This document shows positions 25,290-34,897 of a DNA stretch of 64,000 bases, piece after piece. Under the pieces are notes generated by a model, which worked only from the letters and a program-made list of their open reading frames with translations, was not told the DNA's origin and ran no database searches. Each line of letters begins with the position of its first letter. The first letter of the stretch is position 1. This DNA comes from Gammaproteobacteria bacterium. GTDB taxonomy: Bacteria > Pseudomonadota > Gammaproteobacteria > Eutrophobiales > Eutrophobiaceae. The stretch lies in assembly GCA_021773215.1 (NCBI GenBank), contig JAJFKM010000076.1, positions 1 through 64,000 on the forward strand. Reading direction: 5' to 3'. The position numbers and the translations under genes were made by a program.

Positions 25290-26453
25290 TCAGAATTTGT
25301 AAATCACAGAGAAATGTAATCTATCAATTTTACCATTATTTCCATTTTCCAATTCACGGTAGGCATGTAACCATTCTAGTCCCAGCGTTAATTTTCGATT
25401 TGGACTCCAGAGTAGATTCATATGTGATGAGGCGAATAATTTGTTGCTCGTGTTTGGCACTATGCTTGTGTCTTGATTCGCATAAGCCGCCCCAATAGCT
25501 AATGATGAACGTAGTGTTGTTGTCCACCAATGTTGGTAAGCTAGATGAGAACCGATTATTTCAGTAAGGTCAATTTTTCCGGTATTGGCAATTGCCGCGT
25601 CATTAAAAGCGTTAAATGATGCATATCGACCTAATACATTGCCCAATGATAATGCAAAGCGTAGGTTGTCTTGTGAAGCTATATATAATCGGCCTGCAAC
25701 ACTAAATGCCGCGCCCCATTGTTTGTCATTGCTACCTATCGCGATTTTCCCATCAGTATTTATCTCTCTAATGATCCCAGCTATTGATATGTTTCCCCAC
25801 GATTCCGAGAATTTAATTTTTCCAATTATGTCGGGTATTTGATCGTCATTCACTTGAAAGCTGCTACCCGTAGACAATGAAAATGTTGATTCACTTTTTT
25901 CCAATGAGAAAAATATTTCACCCCAATCAAATGATGTGTTGTATCGAATGAGTTCTTGGCGAACAAGCAGGTTGCCGACTGGACCATTTGCATCATTTAT
26001 CTCAGGATAAGAAGATAAATTTGCAAACGTTGTATAGGTCTTTCCAATGGTGAAATTTCTAAAAGAGCTATACAGATGTCGCAATCGAGGTTCATTAGCA
26101 ACATGTGAACGACCTGAAGCATCTTTTTTTGTGTCGAAAAAATCAAACTCAACATAAGTCGATAGAGAATTTTTTCCAACAGGTAAGCGCAAGGTTGCCC
26201 AGACACGGCTTTCACGTAAGTTTGCATCAAAGCTGTTTCTACTAGTATCTGGTATCCCAGTAGGCGAAAATGCTAAATCAGATTTACTGGTTCTAGTGCC
26301 ACCGACACTATTGGCATTATAAATAGCGTCAATCTTTACTCTGCCACCAATAGATAAATCTAGACTGGAGTCATGTTCCGCTTTTAATGGCAGAGAAATT
26401 AAAAGAAGCAGGCTTATTAAATAACTTGCAATGTGTGCTCGTCGAGAACGCAT
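25290..26453 (-). CDS. DcaP-like outer-membrane porin
   Basis: The 387 residues start with a signal peptide (about 1-25) and are rich in alternating beta strands, ending with an aromatic residue (Y-K-F) as expected for an outer-membrane barrel. The G-G-R-V-K-I-D-A-I-Y-N opening and F-T-I-G-K-T-Y-T-T-F constriction-like segment resemble DcaP, a porin for dicarboxylates. It sits 12 bases before the SLC13 symporter gene. Confidence 0.78.
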   Translation of the reverse strand: MRSRRAHIASYLISLLLLISLPLKAEHDSSLDLSIGGRVKIDAIYNANSVGGTRTSKSDLAFSPTGIPDTSRNSFDANLRESRVWATLRLPVGKNSLSTYVEFDFFDTKKDASGRSHVANEPRLRHLYSSFRNFTIGKTYTTFANLSSYPEINDANGPVGNLLVRQELIRYNTSFDWGEIFFSLEKSESTFSLSTGSSFQVNDDQIPDIIGKIKFSESWGNISIAGIIREINTDGKIAIGSNDKQWGAAFSVAGRLYIASQDNLRFALSLGNVLGRYASFNAFNDAAIANTGKIDLTEIIGSHLAYQHWWTTTLRSSLAIGAAYANQDTSIVPNTSNKLFASSHMNLLWSPNRKLTLGLEWLHAYRELENGNNGKIDRLHFSVIYKF

Positions 26454-26462
26454 AATAGATTA

Positions 26463-26921
26463 TTATCTATCACGAAATAATTGATGACAGGTGTTACAAG
26501 TAGATTGCAGTTTTATATATAGTGTTTCTGTTTCATGGTTTGCATCACTTTCTTTCTTAAGTTCTATAGCAATACCTTTGAGTTCGGTGGCCATAGCATT
26601 GAATGTCAATTGATCTTCATCACTCAGATTATTTAATGAATCAATGTTTGGTAGATTGGCTGCTGTTTGACTTAGTGCTAAAGCTTCTTTGGTAAGTAAT
26701 TTAATTTGTTTTTTATTTAATTTTTGCAGTTCAAGTTCGGTATACTCACGTTCATAGACGAGACTATCTAGTCGTTGCATGATATTTCTTATTTCGTCAC
26801 TGTGGATGGCATGCAGTATTGTTTTGCCAGTTTCCAATTTTCCCGAATTATCTTCTGCAAGTAACAGTGAGCTTGCAGTCAGGAAAATGGTTGAGCTTAG
26901 TAATAGCGTTTTTAAATACAT
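26463..26921 (-). CDS. Cytochrome c'-like protein
   Basis: The protein has a signal peptide (about residues 1-22), a helical body and one haem c site, C-N-T-C-H at 142-146, very near the C-terminus as in cytochrome c' and c-556. It is probably periplasmic and may bind gases or pass electrons. It is the first gene of the operon with the porin and symporter, an unusual partnership. Confidence 0.78.
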   Translation of the reverse strand: MYLKTLLLSSTIFLTASSLLLAEDNSGKLETGKTILHAIHSDEIRNIMQRLDSLVYEREYTELELQKLNKKQIKLLTKEALALSQTAANLPNIDSLNNLSDEDQLTFNAMATELKGIAIELKKESDANHETETLYIKLQSTCNTCHQLFRDR

Positions 26922-27161
26922 ATTTTTTTATAGAATCTTTTGCACTACAAGAATGGATTATCCTATTATTGATACAAATATTATAATGCTAGTCTAGACA
27001 ATGTTATTGATCTAAAACAATATTTCCACGTTTTTTAGTAGATGGAAGATATTATTTTATGTTTCTAATTATTCTATAAGAAACAATCAAAATACCGAGT
27101 ATATGCCATGACAAACAATGGATAGATGCGTAAATAATCATTTTAATTAAAGGTTTATATA

Positions 27162-28337
27162 ATGAATTTTCTAAAAGATTTTTTGAAATTAGAAGCAGCC
27201 AGCGGAATTATTCTTGTTTTTGCGGCTATTCTAGCCATGGTCATTGCAAATTCACCGCTCGATAAATTTTATGGTTTGTTATTAGATCTACCTGTTGAAA
27301 TTAGAATTGGACCCTTATTAATAGCGAAGCCCCTATTGTTATGGATAAATGATGGACTTATGGCCGTGTTTTTTTTCCTGGTTGGACTGGAATTAAAACG
27401 TGAAATCATGGAAGGCGAGTTATCAGATCCGAGCAGTATCGTTTTGCCGGCGCTGGGTGCCTTAGGTGGAATGGCAGTACCAGCAATAATCTACTCATGG
27501 ATAAATTGGAGTGATGCAATAGCTATTAAAGGCTGGGCAATTCCAGCGGCCACTGATATCGCATTTGCACTTGGTATTCTGTTATTACTTGGGAATCGCA
27601 TTTCCACTAGCCTTAAGATCTTCCTGGTTTCTATTGCGATTATTGATGATATAGGGGCAATCGTAATAATCGCTGTATTTTACACCAGTGATTTATCAGT
27701 AAATTCATTGTTCATAGCATTGTCCTTGATCCCGGCACTTTATATTTTAAATCGTAAAAACGTCACGAGTGTTATGCCCTATATTTTTATAGGGCTTATT
27801 ATGTGGACAGCCGTTCTTAAGTCAGGTGTTCATGCAACATTGGCGGGTGTATTAGTCGCATTTTTTATTCCAATAAAATCTAATGAGAACCCGGAGCGTT
27901 CACCGCTTAAAGAGCTTGAGCATGATCTACATACGGTTGTAGCATTTGGAGTGTTACCCGTATTTGCGTTTGCAAATGCAGGTATTTCTTTAGAAGGAGT
28001 AGGGATTGACTATATATTGCATCCTGTGCCGCTAGGGATTGCTGCAGGATTATTTTTGGGAAAACAATTAGGGGTCTTCGGATTCTGTTGGATAGGGGTG
28101 AAATTAGGGTTTGCATCCTTGCCTAAAGGTATGGACTTGGTACATTTGTATGGCGTTTCATTGTTATGTGGCGTTGGTTTTACCATGAGCCTTTTTATTG
28201 GTTCTCTTGCCTTTGAAGAAATAGATGTCAATTTACTGTTCGATGAGAGATTGGGGATTATCATTGGTTCACTGCTATCGGGTGTGCTGGGTTATCTTGT
28301 TTTAAATTGGAGAAGTAAGAAACGTAATCCGGTATAA
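27162..28337 (+). CDS. nhaA: Na+/H+ antiporter NhaA
   Basis: The 391-residue protein has about 12 helices and the NhaA hallmarks: G-L-E-L-K-R-E near residue 76, [11 protein letters not shown] and I-I-D-D-I-G-A-I with the paired catalytic aspartates. It exports Na+ or Li+ for protons at alkaline pH. A 240-base gap upstream probably holds its promoter; AAAGG precedes the ATG. This points to a salty habitat. Confidence 0.95.
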   Translation: MNFLKDFLKLEAASGIILVFAAILAMVIANSPLDKFYGLLLDLPVEIRIGPLLIAKPLLLWINDGLMAVFFFLVGLELKREIMEGELSDPSSIVLPALGALGGMAVPAIIYSWINWSDAIAIKGWAIPAATDIAFALGILLLLGNRISTSLKIFLVSIAIIDDIGAIVIIAVFYTSDLSVNSLFIALSLIPALYILNRKNVTSVMPYIFIGLIMWTAVLKSGVHATLAGVLVAFFIPIKSNENPERSPLKELEHDLHTVVAFGVLPVFAFANAGISLEGVGIDYILHPVPLGIAAGLFLGKQLGVFGFCWIGVKLGFASLPKGMDLVHLYGVSLLCGVGFTMSLFIGSLAFEEIDVNLLFDERLGIIIGSLLSGVLGYLVLNWRSKKRNPV

Positions 28338-28359
28338 CGATATCTTCATTGTTATTTAG

Positions 28360-29274
28360 TTAAGTGATTATTCCTTGGTCCCAATAAGGATTTTCACCAA
28401 AGTAATCGTTCAGAAAATCAATTAATTCTCGTGTACGATGAGAGAGGTAGCGTGTTTGTGGATAAACTGCATAGGCATTTACCTGAGGCAATTTATAATC
28501 ACTCAGGACAGGGACTAAATCGCCTATCGCTATAGCCCGCCATGAGATAAACGTTGGACTAGAGACAATGCCGTGTCCAGCTATCGCCATGTCTTTTAAG
28601 AAATCGCCATTATTTGCAATTAGTTTTGAGTATACATTCACAATGTGTTGTGTGCCTTGTTTATCTTCCAATTTCCACTGAGATTTTCCCGAGACATTGT
28701 AATGAAGTAATCGATGATTTTTGAGGTCGCTAGGCACTTTAGGCGTGCCATATTGTTTTAAGTATTCTGGACTTGCGCAAAGAATGATTTTTATAGGCGA
28801 AATCTTACGTGCTATTAAACTCGAATCCTTTAAGACTCCAATACGAAATGCCAGATCCAAGCCTTCTTCTATTAAATCAACTTGCCGATCAGAAAAATTA
28901 ATATTAATAACTAATTTCGGATTTTTTTTAATAAATAGATCTATTGCCTTGGATAGATGACTTAGCCCAAATGATAAGGGTACGGCAAGATTTATCGTGC
29001 CTTCTAAAGCAGTATTAGCATCAGTGGTTAGTGTATTTAGTTCGGTCACATCATCAATGATTTTGATGGCTCGCTCGTAATAAGATTGACCGGCTTCGGT
29101 AAGGCTTGATTTACGTGTTGTTCTATTGAGTAGTTTTACACCAAGGCGGGTTTCCAGCTCGGCAAGGCGGCGGCTGACAGCGGATTTCGCCAAACTAAGT
29201 TGCTCAGCTGCACGGCTGATACCCCCGGCATCGACCACGCGTACGAACATACTCATGTCCTCTAATTGACCCAT
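28360..29274 (-). CDS. LysR-family regulator, YhaJ-like context
   Basis: The 304-residue protein starts with a typical HTH (M-S-M-F-V-R-V-V-D-A-G-G-I-S-R-A-A with L-A-K-S-A-V-S-R-R) and an effector domain with a late P-V-L-S-D-Y segment typical of the CrgA/AaeR group. It is divergent from the redox operon 29380-33931. In E. coli the LysR gene yhaJ lies next to yhaK (pirin) and yqjG, the same gene types as here, so it probably controls this operon. Confidence 0.9.
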   Translation of the reverse strand: MGQLEDMSMFVRVVDAGGISRAAEQLSLAKSAVSRRLAELETRLGVKLLNRTTRKSSLTEAGQSYYERAIKIIDDVTELNTLTTDANTALEGTINLAVPLSFGLSHLSKAIDLFIKKNPKLVININFSDRQVDLIEEGLDLAFRIGVLKDSSLIARKISPIKIILCASPEYLKQYGTPKVPSDLKNHRLLHYNVSGKSQWKLEDKQGTQHIVNVYSKLIANNGDFLKDMAIAGHGIVSSPTFISWRAIAIGDLVPVLSDYKLPQVNAYAVYPQTRYLSHRTRELIDFLNDYFGENPYWDQGIIT

Positions 29275-29379
29275 TTCTATAGTTCTTTAAAAGTGAACAA
29301 TAAGTTCTAATTATTAATGTTTATCCTTTTTATATCAACAGATAAACTCTTTCAAAACTTATATTAAAGGGGTTGATCC

Positions 29380-29904
29380 ATGAAAATAATTGCATTTGGC
29401 GCAAGCAACAGTAAAAAATCTATCAATAAGCAGTTGGCTACTTATGCCGTTAGCCTATTAGATAATGCCGAAGTAGAAGTGTTGGATTTAAATGATTATG
29501 AATTGCCTTTGTTCAGTGAAGATAAAGAAGCTGAGATAGGTCAACCCGAACTAGCAAAAGAGTTCATCGCCAAGATAGCTAATAGTGATGCCTTGGTCGT
29601 ATCTTTCGCAGAACATAATGGCTCCTATAGTGTTGCCTATAAGAACTTGTTCGACTGGAGCTCACGTATTAATCCTAAAGTGTTTCAGAATAAGCCTATG
29701 TTATTACTGTCAACATCGCCCGGCCCAGGTGGTGCTGCAAGTGTACTTTCTATGGCGGTTAATTCAGCTCCATATTTTGATGGAGATGTTAGATCAAGTT
29801 TATCTGTTCCTAGCTTCTATGAAAATTTTGATGTGAAAACAGGGCTTATAAAAAATAAAGATATCAATGAACAGTTAGTAAATGCTCTGCAGAGTTTAGT
29901 CTAA
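29380..29904 (+). CDS. NAD(P)H-dependent FMN reductase/quinone reductase
   Basis: The 174-residue flavodoxin-like protein shows F-G-A-S-N-S-K-K-S-I-N-K near the start, the FMN phosphate loop, and then A-E-H-N-G-S-Y-S-V-A-Y-K-N-L-F-D-W, the conserved block of the NADPH-dependent FMN reductase family. It probably reduces quinones or flavins. It is the first gene of the redox operon, with an AGGGG site upstream. Confidence 0.87.
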   Translation: MKIIAFGASNSKKSINKQLATYAVSLLDNAEVEVLDLNDYELPLFSEDKEAEIGQPELAKEFIAKIANSDALVVSFAEHNGSYSVAYKNLFDWSSRINPKVFQNKPMLLLSTSPGPGGAASVLSMAVNSAPYFDGDVRSSLSVPSFYENFDVKTGLIKNKDINEQLVNALQSLV

Positions 29905-29925
29905 AAATTAAATGTGAGATAAAAC

Positions 29926-30768
29926 ATGAGCACACAAAATAGAGAATTAAAAATGGTTACCTCTGGGATACCTGCTTCAGATGGAGACGGGGTCAAGTTA
30001 ACACGTGTCATTGGTTCGCCGCAGTTAAATATGTTGGATCCTTTTTTATTGTTCGATGCGTTTGAATCTGATCAGGCTGAAGATTATATCGGTGGTTTTC
30101 CAAGTCATCCGCATCGAGGATTTGAAACAGTGACATATCTTTTGGCCGGACAAATGCGACACAAAGATAATGCGGGACATGAGGGAGTGATAGAGCCGGG
30201 TGGTGTGCAATGGATGTCCGCAGCAAAAGGTATTGTGCATTCAGAAATGCCAGAGCAAAAAGATGGGCTACTGATGGGGTTTCAATTGTGGGTGAATCTA
30301 CCCGCCGCGGAAAAAATGGGAGAGCCTGAGTATCAAGAATTTCCAGCTAATAAGATTGCTCTAGAACAACGAGAGAATGGTACCGAGGTGCGCGTTATAT
30401 CCGGCACGACTAATTACGGTACGACCGGGCCAGTGATAAATCGGCATACGCAGCCGATATATATGGATATAAGTCTGGCGAAAGGGCAAAGCTTCGAACA
30501 GAGAATTGATTTGGATGGCAACACATTTATATTTGTTATTGATGGTGAGTTGTCTGTAGGTAGCCGCAAAGAAAAACTGAGTAAACGACAATTGGGCGTG
30601 CTGCACGAAGGTAATAGTGTTTATGTCAACGCAGACGTTGAGAGTCGTTTTTTATTAGCTTCTGCAAAACCATTAAACGAAGCAGTTGCACGCGGTGGTC
30701 CTTTTGTCATGAATACCAAGGCGGAAGTGCTACAGGCGTTTGAAGATTTTCAAAGCAATCGGATTTAG
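29926..30768 (+). CDS. Pirin-family protein
   Basis: The 280-residue bicupin has the pirin motif F-P-S-H-P-H-R-G-F-E-T-V-T-Y (metal His residues near 62), M-S-A-A-K-G-I-V-H-S-E and P-x-x-x-x-x-G-F-Q-L-W-V-N-L-P. Several pirins, including E. coli YhiW/YhaK relatives, have quercetinase or redox-sensing roles. It lies 21 bases after the FMN reductase gene and 9 bases before the glutathionyl-hydroquinone reductase gene. Confidence 0.92.
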   Translation: MSTQNRELKMVTSGIPASDGDGVKLTRVIGSPQLNMLDPFLLFDAFESDQAEDYIGGFPSHPHRGFETVTYLLAGQMRHKDNAGHEGVIEPGGVQWMSAAKGIVHSEMPEQKDGLLMGFQLWVNLPAAEKMGEPEYQEFPANKIALEQRENGTEVRVISGTTNYGTTGPVINRHTQPIYMDISLAKGQSFEQRIDLDGNTFIFVIDGELSVGSRKEKLSKRQLGVLHEGNSVYVNADVESRFLLASAKPLNEAVARGGPFVMNTKAEVLQAFEDFQSNRI

Positions 30769-30777
30769 GAGAACAAA

Positions 30778-31764
30778 ATGGGAATTTTAGTTGATGGTAA
30801 ATGGCATGACGTTTGGTATCCGACAGACGCAAGTAAAGGTCATTTTATTAGATCGGCTGCTCTGTTTAGAAATTGGGTGACCGAAGATGGTAGTGCAGGG
30901 CCTACGGGTCAAGGCGGATTTAAAGCAGAGGTTGGGCGATATCATTTATATGTATCGCATGCGTGCCCTTGGGCAAACCGCACATTAATTTTTCGTAGCT
31001 TGAAAGGTTTGGAGGATATGATTTCATTATCAGTGGTGCACTGGCATATGGGCGAAACGGGTTGGACCTTTGCTGAGGGTGATGGAGTTATTGTAGATCC
31101 GATTATTAATGCTGAACGTCTCAGTGAGGTATATCTTCATGCTAATGAAATCTACTCAGGTAGAGTAACGGTACCTGTTTTATGGGATAAAAAAACCAAT
31201 ACTATTGTTTCTAATGAATCTTCAGAAATTATTCGAATGTTGAATAGTGCCTTTGATGATATTGGCGCCAAAGCGGGTGATTATTATCCAAAATTATTAC
31301 GCAAGGAGATTGATGGTATTAATGCGCGTGTATATGACACTGTCAATAATGGTGTTTATAAATGTGGTTTTGCGACAACACAAGATGCTTATGAAGAAGC
31401 ATTAATACCGTTGTTTGAGACGCTGGATTGGTTGGAACAAAAACTATTGTCACAACGCTATTTGTTAGGCAATGAAACTACTGAAGCAGATTGGCGTTTA
31501 TTTACTACCTTAATTCGTTTTGACTCTGTATATGTTGGTCATTTTAAAACCAATCTGAAACGCCTAGTAGATTATCCAAATCTCTGGGCATATACACGAG
31601 ATCTATATCAACACGAAGGTATCGCAAAGCTGATCAACATGGATCATATTAAAAAGCATTATTACGGAAGTCATAAGGCTATTAATCCGACTGGCATTAT
31701 ACCTTTAGGACCACTAGTGGATTATAGTGAGCCACATAATCGAACTGAACTTGGAAATCACTAA
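30778..31764 (+). CDS. Glutathionyl-hydroquinone reductase (Xi-class GST)
   Basis: The 328-residue length, active site V-S-H-A-C-P-W-A-N-R (Cys63) and G-D-Y-Y-P and Y-K-C-G-F-A-T-T-Q blocks identify the YqjG/EcGS family. It removes glutathione from glutathionyl-hydroquinones, salvaging quinone adducts. A strong AGGAG site precedes the ATG. With the FMN reductase and pirin it suggests an electrophile or quinone response. Confidence 0.92.
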   Translation: MGILVDGKWHDVWYPTDASKGHFIRSAALFRNWVTEDGSAGPTGQGGFKAEVGRYHLYVSHACPWANRTLIFRSLKGLEDMISLSVVHWHMGETGWTFAEGDGVIVDPIINAERLSEVYLHANEIYSGRVTVPVLWDKKTNTIVSNESSEIIRMLNSAFDDIGAKAGDYYPKLLRKEIDGINARVYDTVNNGVYKCGFATTQDAYEEALIPLFETLDWLEQKLLSQRYLLGNETTEADWRLFTTLIRFDSVYVGHFKTNLKRLVDYPNLWAYTRDLYQHEGIAKLINMDHIKKHYYGSHKAINPTGIIPLGPLVDYSEPHNRTELGNH

Positions 31765-31790
31765 TATTTTGGATAAGGGAACAAACAATC

Positions 31791-33335
31791 ATGAGTAATC
31801 CTGTTATAGCTGACAATAAACCAAAAGCAGTTGATGTTAAAAAAAGTGACGAATACTATTATTGCACCTGTGGAAGTTCATCAAATCAGCCGTTTTGTGA
31901 TGGTTCACATAAGGGCACCTCTTATACACCCAAATTATTTACCCCAGATAAAGATGAAGAAGTCTATTTTTGTCAATGTAAACACAGTGCTAATGCACCA
32001 TTTTGTGACGGCACACATAAACAATTTTCAGATACACAGGTTGGAGAGGAGGGGCCAGGAGTAGATCAAAATATAGCTGGTATGCCGATAGCCACGCCGA
32101 CAGTAGAAGAACCTACCGTGGCATTTATTCATCAACTTGCACGTGAGGGGTTAAGTAAGCTTGGTCATCATGGACCAATGACTTCTATGGGCGTGCCTAG
32201 AAATGAATTGCCACACTGGGATGATATACAAATTATGGTTGCCCAGATGGCTAATAAGCCTTTAATGGAAGATCAAGTTGTTGCTACGGATTTTGTTATA
32301 GGCCCTGAAGCTAGAAAGCCTTTAATTTTAAAAATTCCCTTGTTTGTTTCCGACATGAGCTTTGGAGCACTATCTGAAGAAGCAAAAATTTCATTGGCGA
32401 AAGGTGCTGAGTTGGCCGGAACAGGTATTTGCTCTGGCGAAGGTGGTATGTTGCCGGAAGAACAAGAAAACAATTCGCGATATTTTTATGAACTAGCGAG
32501 TGCTGAGTTTGGTTTTAAAGAGGAATTACTGACTAATGTTCAGGCTTTTCATTTTAAAGGCGGACAGGGTGCTAAGACAGGAACCGGCGGTCATCTTCCG
32601 GGAAATAAAAATACAGGGAAGATTTCTGAAGTAAGAAATATTCCAGAAGGTGAGCCTGCAATTTCACCTCCAACCTTTAAAAATTTAAGCACTGTTGATG
32701 ATTTTAAAAAATTTGCGGAACGTGTTCGAGAAATTTCCGGAGGTATCCCAATAGGTTTTAAATTAAGTGCTAATCATATAGAGGAAGATATTCAGTTCGC
32801 TCTGGATGCTAGTGCTGATTATATTATTCTTGATGGCCGAGGCGGTGGTACAGGTGCTGCTCCTGAGATGTTTCGCAATCATATTAGTGTGCCGACTATC
32901 CCTGCTTTGGCACGTGCGCGGCACTATCTCGATAAGCAAGGTGCAAGTGGTCGAGTGACTCTTATTATTACTGGCGGTTTACGAGTACCTACTGATTTTG
33001 TTAAAGCGCTTGCATTAGGTGCAGATGGCGTTGCTATATCTAATAGTGCTATGCAGGCAATCGGATGTGTTGCTGCCAGGATGTGTAATACAAACAATTG
33101 TCCGGCGGGTATCGCGACCCAAAAAAATGATCTACGGCAACGTTTAAATATCGATAAATCATCGCAACAACTTTTTAATTTTTTCCAGGCATCAACTGAA
33201 TTAATGCAAGTCATGGCTAGAGCATGTGGGCATGCACACTTTAACCAGTTCAATCATAATGATATTGCCACTTGGGATCACGATATGTCACAGCTTTCAG
33301 GCATTCGCTATTCTGGATTGAGAAATTTTGATTAA
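31791..33335 (+). CDS. Double CDGSH domain fused to FMN glutamate synthase-like domain
   Basis: Residues 25-40 and 61-76 are two CDGSH [2Fe-2S] motifs, each C-x-C-x8-C-x3-H. Residues about 110-510 are a glutamate synthase-type FMN domain with F-V-S-D-M-S-F-G-A-L-S, G-Q-G-A-K-T-G-T-G-G and a [3Fe-4S] site C-x5-C-x4-C near the end. The amidotransferase half and NADPH subunit of true glutamate synthase are absent, so this is probably a redox enzyme of unknown substrate that takes electrons via the CDGSH clusters. Adjacent genes suggest quinone or electrophile metabolism. Confidence 0.9.
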   Translation: MSNPVIADNKPKAVDVKKSDEYYYCTCGSSSNQPFCDGSHKGTSYTPKLFTPDKDEEVYFCQCKHSANAPFCDGTHKQFSDTQVGEEGPGVDQNIAGMPIATPTVEEPTVAFIHQLAREGLSKLGHHGPMTSMGVPRNELPHWDDIQIMVAQMANKPLMEDQVVATDFVIGPEARKPLILKIPLFVSDMSFGALSEEAKISLAKGAELAGTGICSGEGGMLPEEQENNSRYFYELASAEFGFKEELLTNVQAFHFKGGQGAKTGTGGHLPGNKNTGKISEVRNIPEGEPAISPPTFKNLSTVDDFKKFAERVREISGGIPIGFKLSANHIEEDIQFALDASADYIILDGRGGGTGAAPEMFRNHISVPTIPALARARHYLDKQGASGRVTLIITGGLRVPTDFVKALALGADGVAISNSAMQAIGCVAARMCNTNNCPAGIATQKNDLRQRLNIDKSSQQLFNFFQASTELMQVMARACGHAHFNQFNHNDIATWDHDMSQLSGIRYSGLRNFD

Positions 33336-33343
33336 AAAATACG

Positions 33344-33931
33344 ATGACCTTAAAAAATACTGCATATAATTATGGCTTAGTTGCAAGATCGCTACATTGG
33401 GCGACGGCATTTCTCTTTTTAGTTTCTTATTGTTCTGTTTATTATCGACATTGGTTTACTGAAGAAAAAACTCCAGAAAACTGGACAGCACTGCAACTAC
33501 ACCTCTCCATAGGGATATCACTGGCTGTCGTGATTATACTTAGGGTTATTTGGCGGAATATGAATCGAGTACCTACAGCAGAACCTGGAACTCGGCTTGA
33601 ACATATGGCGGCACATGTAGGGCACTATATTTTATATGCCATGATGATTAGCATGCCGTTGACTGGTTATATTGGTACTGGGGTTAATACAGAGTATTTC
33701 TTTTTGTTCGATATTCCAAAGTTTGAAAATACCGTAGTCTTTCAAACAGTCGTTGCAGACTGGATGGGTTTAGGTTTTAAGGAATTTGAAAAACCGATTG
33801 ATTATTTCCATAAGGATATTATGGGGTCATTGGTCGTTTGGTTACTTATCCTGGGTCATATTTTTGCTGCTTTATATCACCACTTTATTAAGCGTGACAG
33901 AACCATTGTTAAAATAACTTCGGGCGGGTAA
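33344..33931 (+). CDS. Cytochrome b561-type membrane protein
   Basis: The 195-residue protein has four membrane helices, beginning R-S-L-H-W-A-T-A (haem-ligand His), with L-Q-L-H-L-S-I-G-I-S in the second, and further His residues in M-A-A-H-V-G-H-Y and L-G-H-I-F-A-A-L-Y-H-H-F. This is the dihaem b561 pattern. It would pass electrons between quinones and the cytosolic or periplasmic partner. It is the last gene of the redox operon, 8 bases after the CDGSH fusion. Confidence 0.88.
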   Translation: MTLKNTAYNYGLVARSLHWATAFLFLVSYCSVYYRHWFTEEKTPENWTALQLHLSIGISLAVVIILRVIWRNMNRVPTAEPGTRLEHMAAHVGHYILYAMMISMPLTGYIGTGVNTEYFFLFDIPKFENTVVFQTVVADWMGLGFKEFEKPIDYFHKDIMGSLVVWLLILGHIFAALYHHFIKRDRTIVKITSGG

Positions 33932-33938
33932 CGCCTGC

Positions 33939-34313
33939 TCAACCACTTAAATCGAATGCAGATTTTATAGCATCAAATTTTGCGTCAATGACATGTACGT
34001 TTGAATATCCCATCATTTCGAGGGTATGTGCAGATAAGGAGGCACGACCACCAGCAGCACAATGTAGCAGTATCGGGGTGTTGTCTTCTGGGCAAACATT
34101 AGCTATTTTCATCTCGAGAAGACCACGAGGAATATTGCTTGAGTCGTTTAATTTTGATTCTTCTGCTTCACTAGGTTCACGCACATCAATAATGACGGTG
34201 CCTTCGTGTCGGTCATAAAACATTTTTGCCGCGACTGGATCCATGCAGTCACAGTGTGATTTGGCTCTTTCAACTAGTTCACTAACGGGAATTATCATTG
34301 TGGCTCTCTTCAT
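33939..34313 (-). CDS. Rhodanese-like sulfurtransferase domain protein
   Basis: The 124 residues form one rhodanese domain: I-I-D-V-R-E-P-S-E near 41-49, N-I-P-R-G-L-L, and the active-site loop L-H-C-A-A-G-G-R-A (Cys85). The sequence around Cys85 lacks the C-x-x-G-x-R pattern of thiosulfate sulfurtransferases in part, so substrate is uncertain. It converges on the cytochrome b561 gene, 8 bases apart. Confidence 0.87.
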   Translation of the reverse strand: MKRATMIIPVSELVERAKSHCDCMDPVAAKMFYDRHEGTVIIDVREPSEAEESKLNDSSNIPRGLLEMKIANVCPEDNTPILLHCAAGGRASLSAHTLEMMGYSNVHVIDAKFDAIKSAFDLSG

Positions 34314-34480
34314 GTAAATTTATTGTTTAATTATGTCCTATACTTATAATCTGACCAAGTGTTGTAAGTATTTTTCTATTAAATATTTATAACAAGTTGA
34401 TACAGATCAAGGATAAATGCTATTTATTTACTACTATGTAATTGTGGTTGAATATATATTCGTTAAGTGGAGAAGTCGTG

Positions 34481-34897
34481 ATGGTGGAAGTAAAGAAGAA
34501 AGTAAGCAAGAAGAAAACCGGAATCAGAAAAAAACCGGTTACTAAAAAGAAGACCGTCCGTAAGAAAACAAAATCTTCACAAAAAGCTGACGCTGCGAGC
34601 AGTCGTCAAGCCTTATCAGATAGGCTTAAGAAAGATCTAGATGCAACTAAAGAAGCACTTAAGCATGCGAAAACTGCTGCGGGTGAAGAATTGAAACTGG
34701 CAAAGAAGGCTGCGCAGGACGAAATTGTAGTATTAAAAAGTCAACTCAATGCTGCACTCAAACGAGAAAAGCAGTTGGTGAAAATCAGTGAAAAAAAGAT
34801 TCATAAAATGTTGGCTGCGGGTGAAAAATGGGAGAAAAAACAACTGCGCAATATCAAGAAGGCGACTGAAAAGGCCATACGAAATTTAAAAAAATAA
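34481..34897 (+). CDS. Lysine-rich histone H1-like/coiled-coil protein
   Basis: The ATG at 34481, with GTGGAGA 7 bases upstream, gives 138 residues. The first 40 are mostly Lys, Thr and Arg (K-K-K-T-G-I-R-K-K-P type), like the AlgP/HctB-type bacterial histone-like tails. Residues 45-125 are a long amphipathic coiled coil of Lys, Glu and Ala. It may bind DNA or RNA non-specifically. The frame continues upstream to a TTG at 34442, which I do not favour. Confidence 0.7.
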   Translation: MVEVKKKVSKKKTGIRKKPVTKKKTVRKKTKSSQKADAASSRQALSDRLKKDLDATKEALKHAKTAAGEELKLAKKAAQDEIVVLKSQLNAALKREKQLVKISEKKIHKMLAAGEKWEKKQLRNIKKATEKAIRNLKK

